Source: JAAEQD01 sp964521815
Lineage (GTDB): Bacteria; Zixibacteria; MSB-5A5; UBA10806; 4484-95
DNA length: 17,467 nucleotides
Reading direction: 5' to 3'
Assembly: GCA_964521815.1 (NCBI GenBank)
Contig: CAZFSN010000045.1
Span: 1 to 17,467, forward strand
Shown here: positions 8,543-15,688 of the stretch, piece by piece
Layout: each line of letters opens with the position of its first letter
Numbering within the stretch: the first letter of the stretch is position 1
Program-made: the position numbers and the translations under genes
The notes under the pieces: model-generated
Seen by the model: only the letters and a program-made list of their open reading frames with translations
The model's database searches: none
Told to the model about the DNA's origin: nothing

Positions 8543-8546
8543 CTCC
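8543..8546 (-). promoter_or_regulatory. Ribosome binding site deciding the O-antigen ligase start
   Basis: A GGAG on the minus strand lies seven bases before the ATG at 8535. The alternative ATG at 8556 has only AT-rich sequence before it, so this site favours the shorter protein. Confidence 0.6.
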
Positions 8547-8590
8547 GCCGTATCATTTATTTTATCGATAAATCATTCTATCACATTAAA

Positions 8591-8619
8591 TTTATACTTC
8601 AACCGACAAAATATTTCAA
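8591..8619 (-). promoter_or_regulatory. Sigma70-type promoter candidate for the left nine-gene unit
   Basis: On the minus strand TTGAAA (8614-8619) and TATAAA (8591-8596) are separated by exactly 17 bases. Each matches five of six consensus bases, and the pair lies about 56 bases before the O-antigen ligase start. It is the best promoter match I saw in any intergenic stretch. Transcription would begin near 8583 and could run through all nine genes down to the window edge. It was found by eye only. Confidence 0.55.
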
Positions 8620-8681
8620 GCTTTATCTATAAACAATACCATTAATCCGAATGCTCGGTTGCCGGAATAGTTATTGATCGA

Positions 8682-8696
8682 TATGATAATATCATA
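8682..8696. repeat. Perfect 15-base palindrome upstream of the promoter candidate
   Basis: TATGATA and TATCATA form a perfect inverted repeat around a single central base, about 60 bases upstream of the -35 box of the promoter candidate. The size and symmetry would suit a dimeric regulator site, but the region is AT-rich, so chance is a real alternative. Confidence 0.3.
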
Positions 8697-8773
8697 AAAA
8701 CATACGATTATCGCAGATCTGACCCTTACCGGTAAAAACCCAAACGTAGAAAGTAGCCGTTATTGATTGGCAT

Positions 8774-10603
8774 TTACTCCATGAATTGCAAGTCGTAGAG
8801 GCGTTTATAAGGTCCGTTGCCGGCAATCAGATCGCTATGAGAACCTACCTCGACTATACGGCCCTTATCGATGACCAGAATTTGATCGGCATTGCGAATT
8901 GTCGAAAGGCGATGAGCCACAACTATTACAGTTCGGCCGCTTAACAGATTATTGATCGCTTGTTGTATTAATTGCTCGGATTCGGTGTCCAGCGATGAAG
9001 TTGCCTCATCAAAAATCAGAATAGGTGGATCTTTAAAAAGCGCCCTGGCAATAGACAGTCTTTGCCTTTGGCCGCCGGAGAGTTTTACGCCGCGGTCGCC
9101 TATAATAGTATCGTAACCATCGGGCAAGGCTTCGATAAATTCATGGGCAAAAGCCGCCCGGGCCGCCTGTTCGATTCGTTCGACCGAAGCGTCTTTTTGG
9201 CCATAAGCGATATTATTCGCCACCGTGTCATTGAAAAGAATAATTTCCTGGGTGACAATGCCCATCAACGATCTTAGCGAATTAGTGGAAATATCTCGTA
9301 TATCAATGCCGTCAATCGTGATCCTGCCGCCGGTGACTTCATAGAACCTTGGCAGTAAGTCGACCAGAGTAGATTTGCCGCCGCCGGATGGTCCGGCCAA
9401 GGCCAGAATTTCGCCTTTTTTCAATTCAAAATTAATATCGCTCAAGGCGAAATCGCCGGTGAAGTACTTAAATGACACATCTTGATATTTTACGGAATCT
9501 TTCAGGCCATCTATTTCTATAGCATTTTGCTTGTCGCATATTTCTTGAGGCATATCGAGGATTTCAAACAACCGTTTGCCGGCCGCCAGACCCTGTTGGA
9601 TTTCGATATTTACCTGGCTGATCTTTTTAACCGGGTCCATAGTCGAAAACGTGGCCACCAAAAACAGGATAAAAGTGCTGGTAGTTAAGCCGCTGCCGGA
9701 AAGTATCTGCTTGCCGCCATACCATAATATCAGCGCACCCACCGACACACCGAGTATTTCAGTTAGCGGTACGCTTAGATACCCGATCCGGCCTAATCTG
9801 ACCATCGTTTTATAATAGTCCTGGGCGATTTTCTTGAATTTCGCCAGCTCGAAATTTTCCATGCCAAATGCCTTGACTACCCGGATACCTGAAACCGTTT
9901 CCTGTAAAATCGATGTTACCGCCGCCATTTTTTGTTGAGAAATAATCGAACGCGACCGCAGCTTTCTGCTTAGAATGCCGATCGCCGCTACCGCCGGCGG
10001 TAATACTATAAGGCTGACCAGGGCCATGCGCCAGGAAGCCAGAAACGCCAGAGAAAGAAAAAAGATAAAATTGAGTACGGCTTTTAAAAGCGTCGAAAAT
10101 CCTTCGCCAATTGCTCCCCTTACCAGCATAATATCGTTGGTAATACGCGAAATTAATTCGCCGGTTTTCTGGCCATGAAAATAAGCTAATGACATGGTTT
10201 GATACTTACGGTAAAGGTCATTCCTGATATCCCTTATCACCCCCTGTTCCACCCGCGTAATTAGAAAGCTCTGGGCATACCAAAACACGTTTTTAATGAA
10301 GAAAATCAATACCATTAAAATACATACTCTCAGAAGTTTATCCATCCGGGTTCTTCCGCCAATAAGGGTCAAGACAGCTTTCTTGTCGAAACTTCGCAGT
10401 TCCTGAAGCGTGGGCCGATAATCCTGATCGATATTATCAAAATTCTGATCGCTGGATTCAAATATCAATTGAGTCACCGGGACTATGGTGGTCAATGAGA
10501 TGCTGGTAGATAACGAAAATAAAAACATGCAAATAACCGCCGGTATAAAAAACAATAAATGCGGTTTGATATATTTCAACAGCCTGATATATATCTTTAT
10601 CAA
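8774..10603 (-). CDS. msbA: MsbA-like ABC exporter, fused transmembrane and ATPase domains
   Basis: This 609-residue half-transporter has an N-terminal six-helix domain (about 15-330) and a C-terminal ATPase. The ATPase shows Walker A GPSGGGKST (404-412), Q-loop Gln452, signature LSGGQ (508-512), Walker B ILIFDEA (528-534) and switch His564, all intact. As a homodimer it would export a hydrophobic substrate. The LPS-gene context favours lipid A-core flipping, as by MsbA, but other lipid or drug exporters share this architecture. About 50 polar residues (roughly 48-95) separate the first two helices, a longer periplasmic loop than in E. coli MsbA. The start is TTG at 10603, set by a strong AGGGAGGA ribosome binding site. 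It has its own promoter candidate and is separated by about 200 bases from genes on both sides. Confidence 0.85.
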   Translation of the reverse strand: MIKIYIRLLKYIKPHLLFFIPAVICMFLFSLSTSISLTTIVPVTQLIFESSDQNFDNIDQDYRPTLQELRSFDKKAVLTLIGGRTRMDKLLRVCILMVLIFFIKNVFWYAQSFLITRVEQGVIRDIRNDLYRKYQTMSLAYFHGQKTGELISRITNDIMLVRGAIGEGFSTLLKAVLNFIFFLSLAFLASWRMALVSLIVLPPAVAAIGILSRKLRSRSIISQQKMAAVTSILQETVSGIRVVKAFGMENFELAKFKKIAQDYYKTMVRLGRIGYLSVPLTEILGVSVGALILWYGGKQILSGSGLTTSTFILFLVATFSTMDPVKKISQVNIEIQQGLAAGKRLFEILDMPQEICDKQNAIEIDGLKDSVKYQDVSFKYFTGDFALSDINFELKKGEILALAGPSGGGKSTLVDLLPRFYEVTGGRITIDGIDIRDISTNSLRSLMGIVTQEIILFNDTVANNIAYGQKDASVERIEQAARAAFAHEFIEALPDGYDTIIGDRGVKLSGGQRQRLSIARALFKDPPILIFDEATSSLDTESEQLIQQAINNLLSGRTVIVVAHRLSTIRNADQILVIDKGRIVEVGSHSDLIAGNGPYKRLYDLQFME

Positions 10604-10606
10604 CTA

Positions 10607-10614
10607 TCCTCCCT
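10607..10614 (-). promoter_or_regulatory. Strong ribosome binding site for the TTG start of the ABC exporter
   Basis: AGGGAGGA on the minus strand places GGAGG four bases before the TTG at 10603. No ATG in frame lies near, and the predicted N terminus (MIKIYIRLLKYIKPH) is a normal exporter start, so the TTG start is well supported. Confidence 0.75.
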
Positions 10615-10691
10615 GCGGCCTCGTTATTTACCGGCGGGCCGATAATTCGCCGCATATCTATAATACAGATTCCGCGGCTTATTTCACGGCT

Positions 10692-10720
10692 AATCTAACC
10701 TGTTATTAATAGCCAGTCAA
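10692..10720 (-). promoter_or_regulatory. Promoter candidate for the ABC exporter
   Basis: On the minus strand TTGACT (10715-10720, five of six consensus) and TAGATT (10692-10697, four of six) are separated by 17 bases, about 90 bases before the TTG start. A second TATTAT -10-like element lies closer to the gene with a poorer -35, so the exact site is uncertain. Confidence 0.4.
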
Positions 10721-10802
10721 TCAATTTCCCTAAAATCCCAATGTATCGATTATTGCCATTATTTATCAAATTAAATAATTCTTAAGTTTAATGATAATTA
10801 TT

Positions 10803-11510
10803 TTAAAAAGATAGATTGTTAAGCGAATGCTGATAAGCCGCGGGCGTATCAATATCGATCCATCTCTCATCAGAATTCATAAACACCGCTTCCATATCAT
10901 TATTCCGAATCAACTCCCTGATTGCCGCGCTGATTGAATCCTGATTCATTATCAAGGCGTTTTTCATAGCCGAAAAATAGCGTTTGCTTAGCTTAAAAAT
11001 CCCGCAATCCACGCCATTATAGATATTAATATCCTTGCCGATATTGACAATTCTGTTTTCCTGAGTTACTACTTTGGTCGCGTCATCGATATCATAAACC
11101 TCATCGATTCTTGGATCAACCAGTAAAAGATTGCTTCCTCCGGAGGCGTTAACTATCCTTTCCAGGGCTGAAAGTGAAACGATATGATCGGACATCGACA
11201 GGATAAAATCTTCATCCTCAACCGCCGGTTCGGCTGATAGCACGGAGATACCATTGCCTTTATCCCATTGATCATTTTCTATTAATGTTATGTTATAGCC
11301 GAGGTTATCGTTTTTTTCAAGATAGTCCGTGATGTACTCCGATTGATAGCCTACCACTATGACGAATTCATCAATTCCGACTTTATGAAAATTACCCATA
11401 ATCGTAGACAGAATCGTTCCATCGCCAAAAGGCAGCAGCGTTTTGGGGATAGTATAAGTCTGGCGCCACAGACGGCTGCCCATTCCGGCGGCAACAATTA
11501 CAGCTTTCAT
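10803..11510 (-). CDS. Nucleotidyltransferase resembling CTP:inositol-1-phosphate cytidylyltransferase
   Basis: This 235-residue enzyme has the sugar-nucleotidyltransferase fold: AAGMGSRL (7-14), PKTLLPF with Lys23, MSDH with metal-binding Asp108, and WIDIDTPAAY (217-225) near the end. The stretch KGNGISVL (84-91), ILSMSDHIV and the compact size resemble CTP:L-myo-inositol-1-phosphate cytidylyltransferases and phosphocholine-type cytidylyltransferases more than glucose-1-phosphate enzymes. It would activate a phosphorylated alcohol or sugar as a CDP (or other NDP) conjugate. Its start is 17 bases after the CDP-glycerol transferase-family gene, so the two are almost certainly one operon and may be donor maker and donor user. 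No CDP-alcohol phosphatidyltransferase domain is fused, unlike the archaeal bifunctional enzyme. The fold is certain; the substrate is inferred. Confidence 0.8.
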   Translation of the reverse strand: MKAVIVAAGMGSRLWRQTYTIPKTLLPFGDGTILSTIMGNFHKVGIDEFVIVVGYQSEYITDYLEKNDNLGYNITLIENDQWDKGNGISVLSAEPAVEDEDFILSMSDHIVSLSALERIVNASGGSNLLLVDPRIDEVYDIDDATKVVTQENRIVNIGKDINIYNGVDCGIFKLSKRYFSAMKNALIMNQDSISAAIRELIRNNDMEAVFMNSDERWIDIDTPAAYQHSLNNLSF

Positions 11511-11527
11511 AACATCTCGCTTTCCGG

Positions 11528-12637
11528 CTAAATCACGTTTTCGTGGCCGCCTTCAATAAGTAATTCCTCGATTTTCGCCACCATTCTGTTGGAGGCTTTT
11601 CCATCCAGCATATAAAAATATTTTTGGCGATATTCATCAGCAGCGCTTATCATTTCTGCCGTTGGTTCTAGAGCTTGTTTTATGGCTTTCCTTATGTCGC
11701 GGCCGGAGCCGATATGAACGAACGCATCCTTGAGGAATTCGCGATTATCGATTTCAAGCAGCGGCTGACCATCGGAATGTTTCAAATTATCGCAGGGTAA
11801 ATCGAAAATAATACCGGTCTTGTTGAAAGCCAGAAAATCGAAAACCGTGCTGGAGGCTTCGCTTAGAAGTGTATCCGCTGCGACATAATAAGGCACGATA
11901 TTATACTCATCATACGGCAAGAGTACGGCATGCGCGAATTTGTTGACCCTTTTCTCGTAAATTTTGTGTTGGCGATGGGGCGCGTATTTCCCCATCCAGC
12001 TATAAGGATGCAGTTTGATAATCAGGTTATAATCCGTAGTTTGTTCGAAAATATCATCTCTTATTTGGTAAAGGCAGGTTGGTTTATATGTCGGCGCGAA
12101 TAGTATCGTAGGTCTGCCCGGATCAAGGCCCCACCTTCTGAGAATCACTTCTTTATCGTTGTATCTTCCCTGAAAATAGAAATCAAGTTTGGGCAAGCCT
12201 ATCAGATGGACTTCGCTTTTGCCTATCGCTCCGGAGTTGGCTATGGAATCGACCCGATGCTGTCCCTCGACGAATATCTGGTAGCGATGTTTGACAGAGC
12301 CGGCCAGGTTCCGATATAGGATATTTTTAATTCCTGTTCCATGATTAAGAAAACACAATAATGTCTTGCCATAAGCTTTTGCGTTTTTTATGGTATCGCC
12401 GGCGATTACGACATCGAATCCCCTGGTTTCGCGGGTAAACCGATAGCCGTTTTGTTTCCAGGTTTCAATTATGGGTGGAACATAGGCGAAATCTATAAAG
12501 AATTTCCGCTTTTTCTCATATTCCAGGGAAAACCAGACATCATATTTATCATTTTTGAGTAATAATTCAATAACCGGATCAAAGGCCGCCTTATGATATA
12601 CATAGCCGATTTTAAACAGGATTTTTATCTTGCTCAA
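11528..12637 (-). CDS. CDP-glycerol glycerophosphotransferase family protein (TagB/TagF-like)
   Basis: This 369-residue protein has the C-terminal motifs of the CDP-glycerol:poly(glycerophosphate) glycerophosphotransferase family: NHGTG (His99), GLPKLD (147-152), FAPTYKP (180-186), KLHP (208-211), SEASSTVFDF (259-268) and a DGKASNR element near the end. Such enzymes transfer a phospho-polyol from a CDP donor onto a glycan or lipid. They are best known from teichoic acid synthesis but also occur in Gram-negative surface polysaccharide loci. No signal or membrane helix is present, so it is probably cytoplasmic or peripheral. The start is TTG at 12637: there is no nearby ATG, and the frame closes directly upstream. 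A GGGAAA about ten bases before is a modest ribosome binding site. It is the first gene of a two-gene unit downstream of the rpsA terminator. Confidence 0.82.
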   Translation of the reverse strand: MSKIKILFKIGYVYHKAAFDPVIELLLKNDKYDVWFSLEYEKKRKFFIDFAYVPPIIETWKQNGYRFTRETRGFDVVIAGDTIKNAKAYGKTLLCFLNHGTGIKNILYRNLAGSVKHRYQIFVEGQHRVDSIANSGAIGKSEVHLIGLPKLDFYFQGRYNDKEVILRRWGLDPGRPTILFAPTYKPTCLYQIRDDIFEQTTDYNLIIKLHPYSWMGKYAPHRQHKIYEKRVNKFAHAVLLPYDEYNIVPYYVAADTLLSEASSTVFDFLAFNKTGIIFDLPCDNLKHSDGQPLLEIDNREFLKDAFVHIGSGRDIRKAIKQALEPTAEMISAADEYRQKYFYMLDGKASNRMVAKIEELLIEGGHENVI

Positions 12638-12797
12638 TTAGCTTTTTCCCTTTCCCGAGTCAGACCGAATCCAGCATAGCCGTCAATTTATTTCCATAAA
12701 AGAAACGTTTATTTGAGTTTTGTCAACCGGAATTAATAAATAATATTAAATTTTAGGCCGCCTTTCTACCTATGAATGCTATGGAACGAAATGTCCT

Positions 12798-12842
12798 AAA
12801 AAAAACCCCTCAGCCTGACCAAATAGCAAGCTAAGGGGTTTT
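12798..12842 (-). terminator. Rho-independent terminator of rpsA
   Basis: On the minus strand the arms at 12830-12842 and 12802-12814 form a 13-pair stem with one G-U wobble around a 15-base loop, and the 3' side runs into eight consecutive T. It starts 18 bases after the rpsA stop. The opposite strand has a shorter T run, so the main direction is rpsA transcription. This separates rpsA from the phospho-polyol pair. Confidence 0.92.
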
Positions 12843-12860
12843 AAATGTATCTCTTAGATT

Positions 12861-14912
12861 TTATTCTGATTCCGCCTCATGCCCGTGATTATCATCAGGT
12901 TTCGATGCGGGTTCGGATTTCGATTTCTTCTCGACTTCGGTTTTGGTGCTGACGGCGAGCTCTTTATCAGAAAATTGCTCGCTTTCCACACCGCTTAACT
13001 CCTCGCCGATTATTTCCTGAACCTTAACCGTGCGAGTCGGATGGTCGGCTACGAATTTAGCCAGTTCGTCTTTCTCTCTATGGGCGTAGTATGCTTCAAC
13101 CGAAAGCAGGATTTTGCGGTTTTTCGAATCGAACTCGACTACCCGAAGCGGGATTTGATCTCCCTCGGAAAAAGCTTCGGCCGGTTTGGATATATCGTGC
13201 TTGCCCAACATGTGAGTCGGTACGAAACCTTCGACATTTCCATCCAGCTCGACAATTACGCCCCGGTCCAGAAGACGCGTAATGGTGCCGAGAGTTTCAG
13301 TATTCATAGCATATCTTAATTCAAGTTCAGGCCAGGGATCATCAGCTACCTGTTTGAGTCCCAGCGATATCCGCCGGTTTTCTTTATCGATTGAAAGGAC
13401 ACGCACTTCGATATTATCGTTTTTCTTCATAATCTCCGAGGGATGCTGAATCCGCTTGGTCCAGGACATGTCGGATATATGGATTAAACCATCTATGCCA
13501 TCCTCAATTTCGATAAAAGCGCCGAACGTAGTCAGGTTTCGGACTTTACCTTTCACGGTTGTATTAATGGGATACTTTAAGTCAATTGTCAGCCAGGGAT
13601 CCGGTTCCAATTGCTTCAAACCCAATGATATTTTCTCATTCTCCTTATCAACCGTAAGAACTACGGCTTCAACTATGTCGCCCACCGCCAGCATCTTCGA
13701 GGGGTGCTTGATATGATGAGTCCAAGACATTTCGGAGATATGGATCAAGCCCTCAACACCGCGTTCAAGCTCGATAAAAGCGCCGTAATCGGTAATCGAT
13801 ACGACTTTTCCCTTAACCCGGCTATTAACCGGGAATTTTTCCTCGACATTTTCCCAGGGATACGGCGTAAGCTGTTTTAAGCCCAAGGAAATCCTGCCGG
13901 AACCTTGATCGAAATCCAGTATCTTGACTTTGATCTCTTGTCCCAGTTTGGTAATTTCTGAAGGATGATTGATTCTCCCCCAAGACATGTCAGTAATATG
14001 TAAAAGGCCGTCGACACCGCCCAAATCGATGAAAACACCGAAATCGGTGATATTCTTAACGATACCTTCCCGTACCTGGCCGGGCTGGATTTCTTCCAAT
14101 AGCGCTTGACGCATCTCCTTACGCTGTTCCTCCAGAACCGAACGACGGGAGACCACGATATTGCGTCTGCTTTTATTAATTTTGATAATCTTCAATTCCA
14201 TGGTTTGATTAATTAAAGCGTCGAAATCCGGAACCTGGCGAAGCGCTACCTGTGAACCCGGCAAAAATGATTCCACGCCAAAGAGATCAACGACCAGACC
14301 GCCTTTGATCCTGCGGACAACTCGACCGTCGATAGTTTCACCCGCGTCATGAGCGTCCTTGATCTGTCCCCAGACCCTGAGAAAATCGGCTTTCTGTTTG
14401 GATAATACCAACTGGCCATCGTTATCCTCGATAGCCTCGAGAAAGACATCGATCTGGTCTCCCACGGCTACATTGATTGGGGGCGTGAACTCGTGAATAG
14501 GAATAATTCCCTCGGATTTGAATCCGACATCCACGATAACATCGTCACGAGTAACGGCCATAACCTTGCCCGTTACGATTTCACCCTCCTTGAAATCCTG
14601 GATGGTGCTTTCGTACATGACAAGCATTTTATTGTAGTCGTCTTCCGAATACTCCTGTTCCTCGATCTCCTCGGCCGTCATGGCAATCGGAGTATCCAGT
14701 TTTTTGATTTTTGTTCTTGGCGCCTTGGTACGAGTTTTTCTTTTTGGCTCTGCCTCAAGCACGATTTTTCGCTTGGCTTGTTCTTTCTTGGCGGTAGCCA
14801 CGGCTCTTGATTGCTTTTTAGCTTTATCAGTTTTACTCTTAGCACCACCTCCAGTCTTGGTTGTCGTTTTAGCGGTTTTTGTCTTTACCGCCGCACGTTT
14901 TTTTTCCGGCAT
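12861..14912 (-). CDS. rpsA: Ribosomal protein S1 with basic N-terminal extension
   Basis: S1 binds mRNA at the 30S platform and helps load structured messages. Six S1 (OB-fold) domains are visible at about 109-173, 191-257, 278-347, 364-435, 450-522 and 537-607. Domains 3 to 5 are the most canonical, with repeats of the type FGAFIEIEDGIDGLIHISDMSW. The 683-residue protein is longer than the roughly 557-residue E. coli S1. The first 75 residues are dominated by Lys, Ala, Thr and Arg, like a histone H1 tail, followed by an acidic patch (EEIEEQEYSEDD, 81-92), and about 75 charged residues follow domain 6. A GGAGGAC eight bases upstream supports the ATG at 14912. Two promoter candidates lie in the leader, and a strong terminator follows the gene. 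Confidence 0.96.
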   Translation of the reverse strand: MPEKKRAAVKTKTAKTTTKTGGGAKSKTDKAKKQSRAVATAKKEQAKRKIVLEAEPKRKTRTKAPRTKIKKLDTPIAMTAEEIEEQEYSEDDYNKMLVMYESTIQDFKEGEIVTGKVMAVTRDDVIVDVGFKSEGIIPIHEFTPPINVAVGDQIDVFLEAIEDNDGQLVLSKQKADFLRVWGQIKDAHDAGETIDGRVVRRIKGGLVVDLFGVESFLPGSQVALRQVPDFDALINQTMELKIIKINKSRRNIVVSRRSVLEEQRKEMRQALLEEIQPGQVREGIVKNITDFGVFIDLGGVDGLLHITDMSWGRINHPSEITKLGQEIKVKILDFDQGSGRISLGLKQLTPYPWENVEEKFPVNSRVKGKVVSITDYGAFIELERGVEGLIHISEMSWTHHIKHPSKMLAVGDIVEAVVLTVDKENEKISLGLKQLEPDPWLTIDLKYPINTTVKGKVRNLTTFGAFIEIEDGIDGLIHISDMSWTKRIQHPSEIMKKNDNIEVRVLSIDKENRRISLGLKQVADDPWPELELRYAMNTETLGTITRLLDRGVIVELDGNVEGFVPTHMLGKHDISKPAEAFSEGDQIPLRVVEFDSKNRKILLSVEAYYAHREKDELAKFVADHPTRTVKVQEIIGEELSGVESEQFSDKELAVSTKTEVEKKSKSEPASKPDDNHGHEAESE

Positions 14913-14973
14913 TTAAAAAAGTCCTCCTTAAATTTTCATTTGCCCCAAAGGGCTGATCCTTACGAATCGGCAG

Positions 14974-15003
14974 ATAATATAAACATTATCCGTGATAACG
15001 CAA
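14974..15003 (-). promoter_or_regulatory. Promoter candidate for rpsA (proximal)
   Basis: On the minus strand TATTAT (14974-14979, five of six consensus) lies 18 bases after TTGCGT (14998-15003, three of six), about 60 bases before the rpsA start. The -35 box is weak. Confidence 0.3.
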
Positions 15004-15023
15004 TCTATATTTTTATCGGCTGA

Positions 15024-15052
15024 AGTATCTTTGTATATACCTGTCATTTCAA
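15024..15052 (-). promoter_or_regulatory. Promoter candidate for rpsA (distal)
   Basis: On the minus strand TTGAAA (15047-15052, five of six consensus) and GATACT (15024-15029, four of six) are 17 bases apart, just downstream of plsC. It would give a leader of about 105 bases before rpsA, long enough for control by S1 itself. Confidence 0.4.
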
Positions 15053-15064
15053 CGTTTTTACAAA

Positions 15065-15688
15065 TCACCCGGCCGACAACTCTTTAATTCTGGCCATTAA
15101 TAATGATGTGATCTCCGCGTACCCCTCTTTAGAACCGGGCCGGGAGCAAATCCATTCCTTATCTATCAAATCGCCAAAGGAAATTTTCATTCTTTTGCCC
15201 AGAAAAATATTCCACCAGGCTTTTCTGGTATTTTCCATATAAACCGGCACAATCGGAACGCCGGCTTTATGAGCCAGCATACCTACCCCGATTTTGCCTT
15301 CCATTATCCGGCCGTCTTTTGATCGCGTTCCTTCCGGGAACATGATTAAAGCTTTATCCTGTTTTAGAAGCAAGATAGACTTCTTTACCACTTCGAGATC
15401 GAAACCGAATCTATCGACCGGGAAAGCATTGACTTTCTTGATGAATTTACCAAGAAAAAACGGTTCAAACAGCTCTTTTTTAGCCATAAACCATAATTCG
15501 CGGGGGACGGCCGCGCCCAGCAGGAACGGATCGGCGCCGGCGATATGGTTGGAGGCTATAATCAATCCATTCTCGGCCGGTATTCTATCTCGACCTATAA
15601 GTTTCAATCGGCCAAGGGAGCGCATATAGGCATTTATAATGAAATGGCAGAACCAGTAAGTATGATTTACGCGGTTTTTTTCAGACAT
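15065..15688 (-). CDS. plsC: 1-acyl-sn-glycerol-3-phosphate acyltransferase (PlsC-like)
   Basis: This 207-residue enzyme would transfer an acyl chain to lysophosphatidic acid, giving phosphatidic acid at the inner-membrane face, the second acylation of phospholipid synthesis. The HX4D catalytic motif is NHIAGAD (His48, Asp53), and the second conserved block is FPEGTRS (117-123), followed by VPIVPVYM. Its length is close to that of short bacterial PlsC proteins. The ATG overlaps the end of cmk by 22 bases in another frame, without a strong ribosome binding site, so translational coupling is likely. Members of the wider LPLAT family can acylate other lipids, but the cmk-plsC-rpsA context supports PlsC. 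Confidence 0.9.
   Translation of the reverse strand: MSEKNRVNHTYWFCHFIINAYMRSLGRLKLIGRDRIPAENGLIIASNHIAGADPFLLGAAVPRELWFMAKKELFEPFFLGKFIKKVNAFPVDRFGFDLEVVKKSILLLKQDKALIMFPEGTRSKDGRIMEGKIGVGMLAHKAGVPIVPVYMENTRKAWWNIFLGKRMKISFGDLIDKEWICSRPGSKEGYAEITSLLMARIKELSAG

Noticed and set aside
8726..8735. Perfect 10-base palindrome TTACCGGTAA after the ABC exporter as a terminator.
   Set aside because: It has no loop or suitable T run, so it cannot fold into a normal terminator; chance is likely.
10773..10803. AT-only inverted repeat (AAATAATT ... AATTATTT) at the end of the nucleotidyltransferase gene, as a terminator.
   Set aside because: The stem has no G-C pairs, overlaps the stop codon and has no clean T run, so it would be too weak and is likely by chance.
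12721..12726. A perfect TTGACA upstream of the CDP-glycerol transferase-family gene as a promoter -35 box.
   Set aside because: No good -10 box lies at 16-18 bases; the nearest TATGGA is 22 bases away.
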